Shown here one piece after another: positions 16,137 through 25,788 of a stretch of 34,763 nt of DNA. The notes beneath the pieces are model-generated. The model searched no databases. It was not told where the DNA came from and saw only the letters and a list, made by a program, of their open reading frames with translations. A program made the translations under genes and the position numbers. Each line of letters opens with the position of its first letter. Within the stretch, counting starts at the first letter, position 1. The stretch is from Desulfobulbaceae bacterium (GTDB taxonomy: Bacteria; Desulfobacterota; Desulfobulbia; Desulfobulbales; SURF-16): contig PKTX01000040.1 in the NCBI GenBank assembly GCA_002868945.1, positions 58,902-93,664 on the forward strand. Direction: 5' to 3'.

Positions 16137-18164
16137 TTAAAAGTCCTCAAAGTCATCGTCGTCAAAGGGGATGGCCTTGGCTGCCTCTTCCTTTTTTTCC
16201 GGTTGGGGCTTTGGAGTCGCCGGTGCAGCCGGGGCGCTCAGGGCTGCCGTCTGCTTTTTCGGGGCTGTGGCCGGCTGTGCTGCCGGGCGGTGACGGGCAG
16301 CTCCGGTCGGTTGCTGTAGCTGGCGGTCGAGGGGCTGATTGCCCATGGTGGCCTGCGCGGCAGAGCCGCCTTCAACCAGGGCCAGCAATTCGCCGACATA
16401 GTCCATCATCTGGGAGGCCATGGCGCTCAACTCCTCTGCTGCGGCTGCCGATTCCTCCGAGTTGGCGGCAGTGCGCTGGACCACGGTGTCCATCTCGCTC
16501 ATGGCCTGATTGAGCTGACCGATGCCCTGGGCCTGTTCGCCGGAGGCAGCGGCAATTTCTCCCACCAGGCCGGCCGCCTTCTCCGTGCTTGTCGCCACCT
16601 CGGCAAAGGTACTGTTGGTTTGATGGACCAGGCTGGAGCCTTGGCCGACGCGGCTGACGGTCTCGTCAATGAGGACGGCGGTATCCTTGGCCGCCTCTGC
16701 GGCCCGCATGGCCAGATTACGGACCTCGTCGGCCACCACGGCAAAACCGGCGCCGGCCTCACCGGCCCGGGCCGCCTCCACGGCGGCATTCAAGGCCAGC
16801 AGGTTGGTCTGAAAGGCGATTTCGTCAATGGTTTTGACGATTTTCTGGGTCTCGGTGCTGGCAGAATTGATCTGCTCCATGGAAGTGGTCAGTTCCGACA
16901 TGGCGTCAGCCGCCTTCTGGACGATGCCACCTGTGTCGCGCATCAGGGTGTCGGCCATGCCGGCATTATCGGCATTCTGTTTGGTCATGGAGGAGATTTC
17001 ATCCAGGGAAGAGGAGGTCTCTTCCAGGGAGGCGGCCTGTTCGGCGGCGCCGTCCGCCAGCTCCTGGCCGCTGCCTGCCACCTGGCCGGCAGAGGAGGAT
17101 ACCTGCGAGGCGCCGTCGTTTAAGCCGTTGCTGATCCGGGAGAGTAAAAGCACCATGCCGCGGATAATAAAGAAGTTGAATAAGATACAGGCAAGCATGG
17201 CCATTATGGCTATGGTGCCGATGATCAGGACCCGGTGCATCAGGTTACGGGCCGCCACTGATTCGCTGCGTACCTCTTGTTCATCTATTTCCGCCAGCAG
17301 GGCCCAGGTCAGGCCGTTAAGGGTGACCGGTGTATAGGCGGAAAGGACGGGGTTGCCGTTATAATCGATAATGATCTCTTCACCGCTGCGACCTGCCAGG
17401 GCGGCCCGCACCGCCTCGGTCTCCACCTTGCCGCGGCTCGGATCGGCAAAGGAGGCGGCCACCGAGTGGTTCTCCGGGTCGAGAAAGGAGTCGGAGCGCA
17501 TCAGGTTGTCGGGCCCCACCAGGTAGGTCTCGCCTGTTTTGCCCATGCCGGTGCGTTCCTGCATGATGCTGTTAACAGCCGTAAGGGGAATCTGCAGGGC
17601 CACCACCATCTGCACGGAGCCGTTTTTGATCAGGGGGTGGGCGACAAAGGCGGCAGGTTCGTCATTGCTGGGGGCGTAGGGCGCGAAGTCCGCCATTTCA
17701 AAACTGCGGCTTTCCATGACCCGTCGGACCAGTTGCCCCAGGTTTGAGTTGCGGTAGGGACCGGTGAGCAGGTTGGTCTGATAATCCGCCTCCTTGGCCG
17801 CACTGTAAAAACAGTGGCCCTGTGCATCAATCAGGAAGAGGTCGTAATAGCCGTAGGTCTCCTTGTAGTTGTCCAGCAGAGCGCCATATCTGGCGGCAAG
17901 GTCGCCCGGGCTGTCCAGTTGATCCTGCAGGGCGCCGACCATGGCAACCAGCACCTCCATGTCACCCTGTCGCTCCCGGAAGAAACCTTCAATCTGGTTC
18001 TTCTTGATCTCCCGGATGGAGGAGAATTGCTCAAATTTATTCTGGATAAAGGAGTCCCGGGCCGTCAGCACGGCAGATACCCCCATGACCAGGAAGGCGC
18101 TTAAGGCAATAATGGAGAGGGTCAGGGTGTTGATGTTTAATTTTTTACCGATGGACATGGACAT
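16137..18164 (-). CDS. Methyl-accepting chemotaxis protein with Cache-like sensor and acidic tail
   Basis: This is a transmembrane chemoreceptor of 675 residues. It has a first membrane helix (about 12-34), a periplasmic Cache-like sensor (about 36-305, with [17 protein letters not shown] and a second PAS-like lobe around [16 protein letters not shown]), a second helix (about 311-334) and no clear HAMP. The cytoplasmic coiled coil carries the highly conserved tip ([20 protein letters not shown], about 455-475). A Pro/Ala linker ends in DDDDFEDF, an acidic-aromatic tail rather than the NWETF-type CheR pentapeptide. The start has AGGAG 8 bases upstream. A good sigma-54 promoter lies about 125 bases upstream. 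The ligand is unknown. Confidence 0.95.
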   Translation of the reverse strand: MSMSIGKKLNINTLTLSIIALSAFLVMGVSAVLTARDSFIQNKFEQFSSIREIKKNQIEGFFRERQGDMEVLVAMVGALQDQLDSPGDLAARYGALLDNYKETYGYYDLFLIDAQGHCFYSAAKEADYQTNLLTGPYRNSNLGQLVRRVMESRSFEMADFAPYAPSNDEPAAFVAHPLIKNGSVQMVVALQIPLTAVNSIMQERTGMGKTGETYLVGPDNLMRSDSFLDPENHSVAASFADPSRGKVETEAVRAALAGRSGEEIIIDYNGNPVLSAYTPVTLNGLTWALLAEIDEQEVRSESVAARNLMHRVLIIGTIAIMAMLACILFNFFIIRGMVLLLSRISNGLNDGASQVSSSAGQVAGSGQELADGAAEQAASLEETSSSLDEISSMTKQNADNAGMADTLMRDTGGIVQKAADAMSELTTSMEQINSASTETQKIVKTIDEIAFQTNLLALNAAVEAARAGEAGAGFAVVADEVRNLAMRAAEAAKDTAVLIDETVSRVGQGSSLVHQTNSTFAEVATSTEKAAGLVGEIAAASGEQAQGIGQLNQAMSEMDTVVQRTAANSEESAAAAEELSAMASQMMDYVGELLALVEGGSAAQATMGNQPLDRQLQQPTGAARHRPAAQPATAPKKQTAALSAPAAPATPKPQPEKKEEAAKAIPFDDDDFEDF

Positions 18165-18287
18165 TTTTTTCTCTCCTAAAAGGTGGGAAACGTATTTTTC
18201 CGGCCGCAGACCAGACCGAAACGGCCATGCCGGCCAGGCGGTCTTGTCAAGGGGGTCGTTCTGATTATCCGGCAGGGTGACATGGAA

Positions 18288-18303
18288 AGCAGATTATGTG
18301 CCA
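18288..18303 (-). promoter_or_regulatory. Sigma-54 promoter for the chemoreceptor-cheW pair
   Basis: The minus strand reads TGGCACATAATCTGCT. Against the consensus TGGCACG-N4-TTGC it matches the -24 TGGCAC fully and the -12 TGC, with exact GG-to-GC spacing. The start of transcription would be near 18277, giving a leader of about 113 bases to the ATG at 18164. The adjacent upstream gene encodes a sigma-54 activator. Confidence 0.75.
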
Positions 18304-18405
18304 AATGAGGTGTTGTTCTGTGTTGTGGCGGGAAAAGACGTGAATGCGGCTGGATACTAGATGGCAAGCGCCACGGTACGGGTCGGGCCCAACGGCCGAG
18401 CCGTC

Positions 18406-18434
18406 CCACTTTTGGCGCGCCATGCCAAAAGTGG
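18406..18434 (-). promoter_or_regulatory. Perfect inverted repeat, probable enhancer site for the NtrC-type regulator
   Basis: CCACTTTTGGC (18406-18416) and GCCAAAAGTGG (18424-18434) are exact reverse complements around 7 bases. The centre is about 143 bp upstream of the predicted sigma-54 start site, a normal distance for an activator enhancer. It also lies just past the regulator stop, but no T-run follows on either strand, so an intrinsic terminator is less likely. Confidence 0.55.
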
Positions 18435-18463
18435 CATGGCCTGCCAAGGAGTGGTGTTCCGTG

Positions 18464-19900
18464 CTATGCTCTGAGTTGATACTTGCGGAGGAGGCGATAG
18501 AGCTGCGAGAGGGAGAGTCCGGAGGTATGGCAGGCCTGCTGCATGTTGCCGTCGGTTTGCCGCAAAAGCTCTGTCAGGTACTCGTGCTCAAGCTCCTTGG
18601 TTGCCGCCTTGCGGACGTCCTGCAAGGGCGGCAGGGGCCGGCCCATGGCCCATGGTCTGGAGGGGGTGGCGCCAGGGGACATTCCGGCATGAGCGGGCAC
18701 GGCTGCCGCCGACCTCTGGGGCGGGATAACCTTTCTGCGAAGGTGGGCGCGGATGTCGGCGGACAGGTGGATGTCATAGAGAATGGGTTCGTCGCCGGCC
18801 TGGACAAAGGCGGTGCGGACGGCGTTGAACAGTTCACGGACATTACCGGGCCACTCATGGGCCAGCAGGGTTTCCAGGAAGCCGGGGCACAGGCCTTTGA
18901 TCGGCGTGCCGGCCTGGTGTGCCAGCTCGGCCAGGTGCGTCAGGGTGAGCTCGGCGATGTCCTCACGACGCTGCCGCAAGGGGGGCAGCTCGCAGACCAC
19001 CTCCTGCATGCGGAAAAGCAGGTCCCGGCGAAAGAGGCCGCGTGTCGCCATCTCATCCAGGTTGCGGTTGGTGGCTGCCAGCAGCCGGAAGTCGCTGTTC
19101 ATTTCCCGGGCAGAGCCGATGGGGCGGAAACGCTGCTCCTGAAGGACGCGCAGGAATTTTTTCTGAAGGCCCAGGGGAAGTTCCCCCACCTCGTCAAGAA
19201 AAAGGGTGCCGCGGTGGGCCTGGGCAATGAGGCCGCTACTGGCCTGGTCGGCATTGGTGAAGGAGCCTTTTTCATGGCCGAAGAGGATGCTCTCCGCCAG
19301 GGAGGCAGGCAGGTTGGCGCAGTCGACAATAACGAAATCGTGGCGGGCGCGTTGGCTGTTGTCGTGGATGGTGCGGGCAAAGATCTCCTTGCCGGTGCCG
19401 GTTTCACCGGTGAGCAAGACGGCAACATCGCTTTCAGCCGTCCGTGCGACCAGGTCGAGGCTACGTTCCAGGGCCGGACTCTTACCGATGATGCGGTCGC
19501 GGCGCAGGAGGCGGGGGCCCTGGGCAGCCTTTTTGCCCTGCCGGTACTTGAGGGCCCGGTCCAGGCAAAGCTGCACGTCCTCCAATGACAGGGGTTTGTG
19601 GAGGTAGTCCCAGGCCCCGTTTTTGATGGCCAGTTCAGCGCCGTTAACGGAGCCTTCACCGGTGATGATGATAATTTCCGGAGCGGATGGGCTGCCCTGT
19701 ATACGGCTGATTGTCTCCAGGCCGTTGCCGTCCGGCAGGTAGACATCAAGCAGCACCAGGTCGGGATCATAGGAGGCCAGTGTTGCCAACCCTGCATGCA
19801 GGCGCCCGTCTTTCTCGGCTTGGTGGCCCAGATGAAGTACGAGATCCGCCAGGACATTGCGGGTACCCGGGTCATCGTCAATAATGAGAATGCGCGCCAT
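18464..19900 (-). CDS. NtrC-family sigma-54 response regulator with GSFTNA loop
   Basis: This 478-residue protein has a receiver domain (acidic Asp9/Asp10, phospho-acceptor Asp52 in LVLLDVYLP, Lys102), a sigma-54 AAA+ domain (Walker A GETGTGKE 165-172, Walker B GTLFLDE 231-237) and a C-terminal Fis-type helix-turn-helix (about 433-475). The sigma-54 contact loop, usually GAFTGA, reads GSFTNA (212-217); the key Phe and Thr are kept. The frame opens 42 codons further upstream, but the receiver begins at MARILIIDDD, so I place the start at 19900, overlapping the kinase gene by 23 bases. It is probably phosphorylated by that kinase and probably activates the adjacent sigma-54 promoter. Confidence 0.95.
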   Translation of the reverse strand: MARILIIDDDPGTRNVLADLVLHLGHQAEKDGRLHAGLATLASYDPDLVLLDVYLPDGNGLETISRIQGSPSAPEIIIITGEGSVNGAELAIKNGAWDYLHKPLSLEDVQLCLDRALKYRQGKKAAQGPRLLRRDRIIGKSPALERSLDLVARTAESDVAVLLTGETGTGKEIFARTIHDNSQRARHDFVIVDCANLPASLAESILFGHEKGSFTNADQASSGLIAQAHRGTLFLDEVGELPLGLQKKFLRVLQEQRFRPIGSAREMNSDFRLLAATNRNLDEMATRGLFRRDLLFRMQEVVCELPPLRQRREDIAELTLTHLAELAHQAGTPIKGLCPGFLETLLAHEWPGNVRELFNAVRTAFVQAGDEPILYDIHLSADIRAHLRRKVIPPQRSAAAVPAHAGMSPGATPSRPWAMGRPLPPLQDVRKAATKELEHEYLTELLRQTDGNMQQACHTSGLSLSQLYRLLRKYQLRA

Positions 19901-22640
19901 GGGCTCCGTTTCCTTGGTGTAGTTCCTGGTTGTCGAGAATGCGACGGATGGTGGCGGCAAAGTCGTTGCGGCGCAGAGGTTTGAGCAGCAGGGCGGAGAT
20001 GCCCAGGGCCATGGCTGCTGATTCATCCAGTTTACTGGTATAGCCGGTGCAGAGAATAATGGGCAGATCGCTGCGCAGCTCTTTGACTGCCAGGGCCAGA
20101 TCCGTGCCCTTGAGTTTGGGCATGTTGTAGTCAGTGATCAGCAAGTCGTAGGCGGCGGGCTCTGCCTGCACCATGGCCAGGGCCTCCTGGCCGCCCGGGG
20201 CAGTGGTCACCGTGTAGCCCAGGCTGGTCAGGGTGTCGGCCTCCGCCCGCAGCACGGCCGGATCGTCGTCCACCAGCAACAGGTGTTCGTTGCCGCCCAC
20301 CGGCCGATTCATTTCCGTTGCCATGTCTTCACTGTCAAAACTGAGGCCGGGCAGCAGCACCTCAATGGTGGTGCCTTTGCCCGGCGTACTGTGCACCTGG
20401 ATGACGCCGCCGTGCCTGGTAATGATGCCGTGTACCACAGAGAGGCCCATGCCGGTGCCGTGGCCTTTCTCCTTGGTGGTGAAAAAGGGGTCAAAGAGTC
20501 GGGGGATGTTGTCCGGCGCAATGCCGCAACCGGTGTCAATGACGCTGAGCTTCAGCCAGGTCCCTGGGGATTGCGGGTCCGGGCGGTGATCAGGCGGCGC
20601 TTTGCTTTCTTCAAGACGGATGGTCAGTTCGCCCTGCTGCTCACCGATGGCGTGCATGGCATTGATGCCGAGATTCATGATCACCTGCAGCAGTTGGGTG
20701 GGGTCTGCCAGCAGGCCGTCATGTTCCGTGTTGATTTCCTGTTTGATGGTGATGTTGGCCGGCATGGAGGTCTTGAAAAACTTTATGGCCTCCTTGATGA
20801 TGGGCGTGAAGTTGGCCGGTTGTGCTTCATGCTTGCCCTGGTGGCTGAAGTCGAGGATCTGCCTGACCAGGGCGGCGGCTCGGTCGGCGGCCTTGCTCAC
20901 CTGGAGAAGGCGATTGGCGACAGGGTTGTCCGGCTCCATATCCTGCAGGGCAAGTTGGGTGTGCATCATGATCGGGGTCAGGATGTTGTTGAAATCATGG
21001 GCGATGCCGCTGGCCAGGAGTCCCATGGCCGCCATTTTGTCGGCCTGCAGCTCCCGGGCCTCCATCGCTTTGCGTTCGCTGATATCCTGGATGGTGCCAT
21101 GCATGCGCATGGCTGCACCGGCATCATCCCGCACTACTTCGCCTTTTTCGTAAACCCAGGCCTGGCTGCCGTCGGCCCGTATCACCCGGTGTTCAATAGC
21201 ATAGTCCTGATCCTCTTGCAGGGCCTGCTCCACTGCTTCCTGCAGGGCCTGGCGGTCTTTGTCGGGCAGAAGCTCCAGAAAGGCGTCGTAGGTGGGGGTG
21301 AATTGCTGCGGGGTGACGCCGAAGATGCGATACGCCTCGTCGGACCAGGAAAGGCGGCCGCTGGCGATGTCCCACTCCCAGCTGCCCAGTTTGGCAATAC
21401 GCTGTGCCACCAAGAGGTTGGCATGGCTGCGGGCCAGGGCCTCTTCCATGCGGGCGCGTTCGCTGATGTCGCGTACCATGGCCAGAATGTATTGCCGGCC
21501 CTGGTGTTCAAAGTAGTTGGCACTGATCTCCACAGGAAAAGTGCGGCCCTGCCGGGTGCGATGATGGCTGGTAAAGAGCAGCGAGCCTTGGCGGTGCACC
21601 TGCTGCCAATGGCTGTGCCAGGTGGCGGCGTCCATGTCCCGGTCAACGTCGAGCACCCCCATGCCGAGCAGTTCCGGCCGTTCATAGTCCAGGGCACGGC
21701 AGGCGCCCAGGTTGACATAATGAAATCTGCTGTGCCGATCAATGAGGTAGGCGGCCTCCTCCACATTGTCCAGGGCATAATCCAGCAGGGATATCTGCTG
21801 CTGGGCCTCCTCCAGTTCCACATAGGGTTGTTTGATGTTCTCCAGAAAGATGGCGCGGTAGATGAGAAGATAGGCCAGTACCTTATAAACATGGCCGAGA
21901 AGGTTGAAGCTGTCCGAGGCGTATCTGTACATGGTGAAGAAAAGTTCACTTCCAACCAGCAAAACCAGGGCCGGGGCCAGGTAGCGCCGCAGGGCGGTGG
22001 GCAGGTAGCGGCCTTGGCCGAAGAGGAGGGCCAGGGTGGCCAGATGGATAAAAATCACCAGCCATTCCAGGATAAGCTTGAGAGGAGTAAGGCCCCGGTC
22101 CACCTCGTAGGTGGCGGGCAGCCGGTCCGGCATATAGACGCCGAGATAGGCCCACAACAGGGAATAGGCCAGGCAGGCCGCCAGGATAAAATGGCGCGGC
22201 GGCCGCGGCCTGGTCATCCAACCGGGCAGCCATGGCGCCGGTATACTGTAGAACAGAAGGGCGATTGCCGCTAAAAAGCGGGCCGCCAACCAGAGAACAA
22301 TGCCTTTGTGGGTGGTGTTGGGGGTGATGAAATCCGTCATGCCCGGATAGGAGAGGGCGTGCAGAAAGTCGAGGAAGCCGACGCCGACAAAGGCGCAGGC
22401 CAGGAAGATTGAGCCAAGGGGTTGGCCCTTGGTCAGGGTGTGGTAGCCTGATGAAAAGATCAACAGGGCCACCACTGTGGCAAATATTTCTATGGCACTG
22501 TGCAGGACCAGAAAGGTTGGTTGCGCCATGATAACCGGGATGGTCACCAGGCCGCTCCAGGCCGTCAGGGCCAGGGCCGAGAGCAGGATGAGCGCCGCCG
22601 GACCGCCGGCTGTCATGAGATTATGGAGGGAAAATTTCAA
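19878..22640 (-). CDS. MASE3-PAS-PAS hybrid sensor histidine kinase
   Basis: This is a membrane-bound hybrid kinase of 920 residues. The first 265 residues form a multi-helix MASE3-like sensor (SGLVTIPVIMAQPTFLVLHS, then FLDFLHALSYPGM). Two PAS domains follow (about 285-395 and 405-520), then HisKA with His548 in SGIAHDFNNILTP, an ATPase domain (NLGINAMHAI; DTGCGIAPD; GTGMGLSVV) and a C-terminal receiver with Asp837. The start is weak: a TTG at 22640 with an in-frame stop just upstream, or an ATG at 22616. The gene overlaps the NtrC-type regulator by 23 bases, so the two form a pair. MASE3 domains are of unknown ligand. Confidence 0.93.
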   Translation of the reverse strand: MKFSLHNLMTAGGPAALILLSALALTAWSGLVTIPVIMAQPTFLVLHSAIEIFATVVALLIFSSGYHTLTKGQPLGSIFLACAFVGVGFLDFLHALSYPGMTDFITPNTTHKGIVLWLAARFLAAIALLFYSIPAPWLPGWMTRPRPPRHFILAACLAYSLLWAYLGVYMPDRLPATYEVDRGLTPLKLILEWLVIFIHLATLALLFGQGRYLPTALRRYLAPALVLLVGSELFFTMYRYASDSFNLLGHVYKVLAYLLIYRAIFLENIKQPYVELEEAQQQISLLDYALDNVEEAAYLIDRHSRFHYVNLGACRALDYERPELLGMGVLDVDRDMDAATWHSHWQQVHRQGSLLFTSHHRTRQGRTFPVEISANYFEHQGRQYILAMVRDISERARMEEALARSHANLLVAQRIAKLGSWEWDIASGRLSWSDEAYRIFGVTPQQFTPTYDAFLELLPDKDRQALQEAVEQALQEDQDYAIEHRVIRADGSQAWVYEKGEVVRDDAGAAMRMHGTIQDISERKAMEARELQADKMAAMGLLASGIAHDFNNILTPIMMHTQLALQDMEPDNPVANRLLQVSKAADRAAALVRQILDFSHQGKHEAQPANFTPIIKEAIKFFKTSMPANITIKQEINTEHDGLLADPTQLLQVIMNLGINAMHAIGEQQGELTIRLEESKAPPDHRPDPQSPGTWLKLSVIDTGCGIAPDNIPRLFDPFFTTKEKGHGTGMGLSVVHGIITRHGGVIQVHSTPGKGTTIEVLLPGLSFDSEDMATEMNRPVGGNEHLLLVDDDPAVLRAEADTLTSLGYTVTTAPGGQEALAMVQAEPAAYDLLITDYNMPKLKGTDLALAVKELRSDLPIILCTGYTSKLDESAAMALGISALLLKPLRRNDFAATIRRILDNQELHQGNGAHGAHSHY

Positions 22641-22972
22641 AGCTGTTTATGCCTTCAGGGGGAATAGGGGCTCTGCTGTCCATGCCGGTGTGCGGGAGTC
22701 GTCGCAGGCCTGTTGCATGCTAGGTATGGCGGCTTCCTCTTATGGGTGAGCAGCGATACCCTATTCTAGGTCAGCGGTGCGGCGCGGAGCAAGCAATAAC
22801 CTGCTTTTCTTGCAAGCAATCTGCCGCTATTTCTTACAACCGATCAGCACCGGCTCTTCGTCTCTCCTCCGCGCAGGTCTCATGTCGTCTGTTCCACGTA
22901 ACCCCCTGGCACGTGCAAGCCGGACGCGATAAAGGCGCGCAGGCTGTGGCGTGTCAGGCGATGCGGCCTCTC
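22641..22972. other. Intergenic region with direct repeats and a possible promoter
   Basis: The nonamer GCAAGCAAT occurs at 22789-22797 and again at 22812-22820, 23 bp apart. On the minus strand TTGCTC (22792-22787) and TAGAAT (22768-22763) with 18 bases between could be a sigma-70 promoter for the hybrid kinase. The first repeat overlaps its -35, so the repeats could be an operator. I see no gene here and no clear terminator for the mauE-like gene upstream. Confidence 0.35.
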
Positions 22973-23449
22973 TCAGGAGGTTCTGAAGCGTTGGCAAAGG
23001 GTGTAGTGTTGCAGGTGGCGACTGAAGAAGAGGAGCGGCACGGCAATCATGACATTGCGCAGGATGAGAACAAGGGCGGGGGTGGCGGCGTCGCCGGCGC
23101 CGAAGCAGCCGCAGTAAATGGGCAGCAGAAGATAGCCTTGGGAGGCCAGGGCGATGGCGCCGCTGAAGAGCAGGTAGATGGCGGCCAGCAACCAGGCCAT
23201 TTTTCTGGCCTGCCAGCCGTAGAGGGCGATGGTGCCGATGATGAGTTCAACAGGGACCTGCCAGCGGTCAATGGCCAGCACGACCTGGAAGGGGAGTATT
23301 TCGAGCTCATAGAGGCTGAGCAGCAGTTCGCTGAGCTCCGGTTTATTCCACACTTTCAGCAGGCCGGCCACCAGGAGCAGCAGGGCGGCCAGATAATAAT
23401 CCGCCACCAAAAGGCGCTCATACCAGGCAAGACGGCCCGCTGCTCTCAT
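22973..23449 (-). CDS. MauE/DoxX-like redox-associated membrane protein
   Basis: This 158-residue integral membrane protein has four hydrophobic helices and the MauE-family pattern: [20 protein letters not shown] near the N-terminus and a CGCFG motif (113-117). In methylamine utilisation, MauE is needed for disulfide formation in the enzyme subunit; relatives are thought to pass electrons or disulfides across the membrane. Its ATG overlaps the stop of the preceding chemoreceptor (ATGA), so the two are translationally coupled. An exported rhodanese lies first in the same set. This suggests thiol or sulfane-sulfur chemistry. The exact substrate is unknown. Confidence 0.85.
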   Translation of the reverse strand: MRAAGRLAWYERLLVADYYLAALLLLVAGLLKVWNKPELSELLLSLYELEILPFQVVLAIDRWQVPVELIIGTIALYGWQARKMAWLLAAIYLLFSGAIALASQGYLLLPIYCGCFGAGDAATPALVLILRNVMIAVPLLFFSRHLQHYTLCQRFRTS

Positions 23450-24924
23450 GAATACTCCGGCAGGGGGGCTGCTTCCTGCCGCTGGACAGGGGGTTTACCT
23501 TCCCAGAAGATAATGAGTTGGTCCACCAACCTGTTGAGGGCGGCCACCTGATCGGTGATCTCGTGGACCGTGGCAGCCCCTTCTTCGGACATGGCGGCCA
23601 GGGATTGCACGGAAGAGTCAATGGTGGCAATGGCCTGGTTGACCTGGTCAAGGTTGTCCGACTGTTCGCTGGAGTTGCTGATGATTTTCACCATCTGCTC
23701 GGCCACGGTAGTGCTTGACTCATGTACCCGTGGAAAGGTGTTCTCCAGGGCCGTGACCACCTTCTCGCCCTGGTGGATCTTGGTGTCCAGACGACCGATC
23801 AGGTCGCCGACGTTCTGGGCCGCCACCGTGGCGCGACCGGCCAGACTGCGCACCTCGTCGGCCACCACGGCAAAGCCGGCGCCGGCCTCACCGGCCCGGG
23901 CCGCTTCCACGGCGGCATTCAAGGCGAGCAGGTTGGTTTGGAAGGCGATTTCTTCAATGTCGCGCACCAGCGATGAGATCTGTTTGTCCGCCTCAATCAT
24001 CTCCGCCATGGCGGCCACCACATCCTTGATAGCCTTGTCCGACTCGGCGGCGGTCTGCAGAACCTCTTTGGTGGAATCCTCGGCGCTGCGCGCCACATCG
24101 AGGTTGTCCCTGGCCCTGCCTGCCATGTGGCCGGAGGTGGAGCTTATCTCGTCAAGATTGGTGGCGGACGAGGAGGAGGCAATGCTCAGTTGATTGGTCA
24201 TGTCGTTGATGTAGCTCATGGAGGTGAGCAGCGAGGTGGCCACGGTGGCCGATTCCTCCGACATGTTGGCCAGGTGTCTCGACATGTTGGAGATCAGCCA
24301 GAAACAGGTGATACCGATAACGGACAGCAGGATAAAGGCAATGGTCATGGTGGTGGTCAAGCGACCGAAGACGTGGAGGATATGGCCCATGCTGCTCTGG
24401 TGCAGGTTGGAGCTGCTCTCCACCATCTCCCTGAGGGTGGTGAGCATCAAGAGGTTGTGGGCGTCAAACTCCCGGCTGAGATCGCCCTCCATGGCAAAGT
24501 CCATGTCAATGGAGGCCCTGACCATCCGCGTCCCCGTCTCATAGGAGGCCTGGTAGGCCTGCTGCAGCAGGGGGGCGCTCTCGACTATCTTTTTGTCGGC
24601 ACTGGCCCGGCACAGGGGAGCCAGTTCGGCCAGCAACTCTTCCACCCGCTTGTTCAGGGGGTCGATCTCGCTGAGACGGGAGGTGCTGGCCGCCGCCTTG
24701 GCAACATTGAACTTTTCCACCACCTGGCCGATGAGGCCTTCCATCTCAATGGCGAGCTTGGTGAGGGGATAGATCTGATCGCTCACCGTTTCCACGTCCT
24801 TCCTCAGTGTGTTGATGGAGTAGAGGGCAAAAAGGATCAGAAAGGAGGAAAGCGCCCCCAACAGGAGAAAGGTGAGGTAGAGGCGGTACTTGTTGCCAAG
24901 GTTTTTGATGGCGGAAGTGTTCAT
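23446..24924 (-). CDS. Methyl-accepting chemotaxis protein with four-helix-type sensor
   Basis: This 492-residue chemoreceptor has a first membrane helix (about 15-37), an all-helical periplasmic region (about 38-188) that looks like a four-helix-bundle sensor, a second helix (about 190-213) and a cytoplasmic signalling domain. The tip motif is [20 protein letters not shown]. The sensor holds a single Cys (in LAPLCRAS, about residue 104). No CheR-binding pentapeptide is seen at the end (PLPEYS). The ribosome binding site is weak. It lies 68 bases after the rhodanese gene and overlaps the MauE-like gene, an unusual place for a chemoreceptor that suggests a linked redox or sulfur signal. Confidence 0.94.
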   Translation of the reverse strand: MNTSAIKNLGNKYRLYLTFLLLGALSSFLILFALYSINTLRKDVETVSDQIYPLTKLAIEMEGLIGQVVEKFNVAKAAASTSRLSEIDPLNKRVEELLAELAPLCRASADKKIVESAPLLQQAYQASYETGTRMVRASIDMDFAMEGDLSREFDAHNLLMLTTLREMVESSSNLHQSSMGHILHVFGRLTTTMTIAFILLSVIGITCFWLISNMSRHLANMSEESATVATSLLTSMSYINDMTNQLSIASSSSATNLDEISSTSGHMAGRARDNLDVARSAEDSTKEVLQTAAESDKAIKDVVAAMAEMIEADKQISSLVRDIEEIAFQTNLLALNAAVEAARAGEAGAGFAVVADEVRSLAGRATVAAQNVGDLIGRLDTKIHQGEKVVTALENTFPRVHESSTTVAEQMVKIISNSSEQSDNLDQVNQAIATIDSSVQSLAAMSEEGAATVHEITDQVAALNRLVDQLIIFWEGKPPVQRQEAAPLPEYS

Positions 24925-24992
24925 ATGCAGCTCAACGTTATAGGGAAGGCAGATCCCTTTGATGTGACCATTGCAGGTGAGGAGGCCAGGCG

Positions 24993-25724
24993 TTACTTGG
25001 TCACCGGCAGGCCGGCCCGAATCCAGGCAGCCACGCCGCCGTCCATGACCGCGACATCGTTATAGCCCTTCATGGCCAGAAATTTGGCGGTGACCACCAC
25101 CTGTTTGGCGGCATGGTCGACAACGACGATTTTCTTGTCGCGGGGCAGGGCGGTATACTTTTCCTGGAGGTTGTCCAGAACGATCTCCGTGGCACCGTTG
25201 ATCCGGCCCAGTTGTTTATGCTTGGCGCCGCGGATGTCGAGGATGACAATGGAGTCCCGCATGCCGTGCACCTGGTTCGGGGAGAGACGGCTTACCTCAA
25301 TGGCGGGGTATGCCACGTTCTTTGCCAGGGGATAGCGGTGTTTGGCCCAGGCAGGCAGGCCTTCATTGTAGACCATGACGTTGCTGTAACCAAGTTGTAC
25401 CGCCTTGCCGGCGGCAATGCGACTCTTGCCGCACTTGGGGCCCTTGCAATAGAAAATAAGCAGGGTGCCCTTGTCGGCCGGCAGGTTGGCGTTGCCCGCC
25501 ACCTGGCTGGCCGGAATACTGACCGACCCCTTAATGGAGAGCTCATCATGTTCAATGGGGCTGAGGGCATCGGCCAGGACAAGCTGCTCACCGGCATCCA
25601 TTTTGGCCTTGAGCTCGGCGGTGGAGATAAAGGGAATATCCCCGGCCAGGACCGGGTGAGCGGTGAAGACAAGGAACAGGATGCAAAGGACAAGGCGAGG
25701 CAGGGTGAAGATCTGTTTGAGCAT
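24993..25724 (-). CDS. Exported tandem rhodanese-domain protein
   Basis: After a signal peptide ([20 protein letters not shown], cleavage likely after HPVLA) the 243-residue protein has two rhodanese domains. Domain 1 (about 30-135) keeps the active-site Cys93 in [10 protein letters not shown], with Cys98 five residues on. In domain 2 (about 145-240) the catalytic position in [11 protein letters not shown] is Asp203, so that half is likely inactive. Rhodaneses move sulfane sulfur between thiols, and this one should act in the periplasm. The frame opens 31 codons upstream, but GAGGAG lies 8 bases before the ATG at 25724 and the signal peptide begins there. It is the first gene of a set with a chemoreceptor and a MauE-like protein. 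Confidence 0.92.
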   Translation of the reverse strand: MLKQIFTLPRLVLCILFLVFTAHPVLAGDIPFISTAELKAKMDAGEQLVLADALSPIEHDELSIKGSVSIPASQVAGNANLPADKGTLLIFYCKGPKCGKSRIAAGKAVQLGYSNVMVYNEGLPAWAKHRYPLAKNVAYPAIEVSRLSPNQVHGMRDSIVILDIRGAKHKQLGRINGATEIVLDNLQEKYTALPRDKKIVVVDHAAKQVVVTAKFLAMKGYNDVAVMDGGVAAWIRAGLPVTK

Positions 25725-25788
25725 GTGTTTCTCCTCTCTGGGGGGTATGGGTTTGCTGGGAAAAAGAGGGGGGTAACTACTGTTAATC

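Noticed and set aside
18406-18434. Intrinsic terminator for the response regulator gene
   Set aside because: The stem is perfect, but no T-run follows on the minus strand and the position suits an enhancer site better.
18344-19588. Plus-strand open frame of 414 codons
   Set aside because: It is antisense to the sigma-54 response regulator and its translation is low-complexity with no domain.
20283-22274. Long plus-strand open frame of 663 codons
   Set aside because: It is antisense to the MASE3 hybrid kinase, whose domains are clear, and its translation has no recognisable domain. It is a by-product of high GC content.
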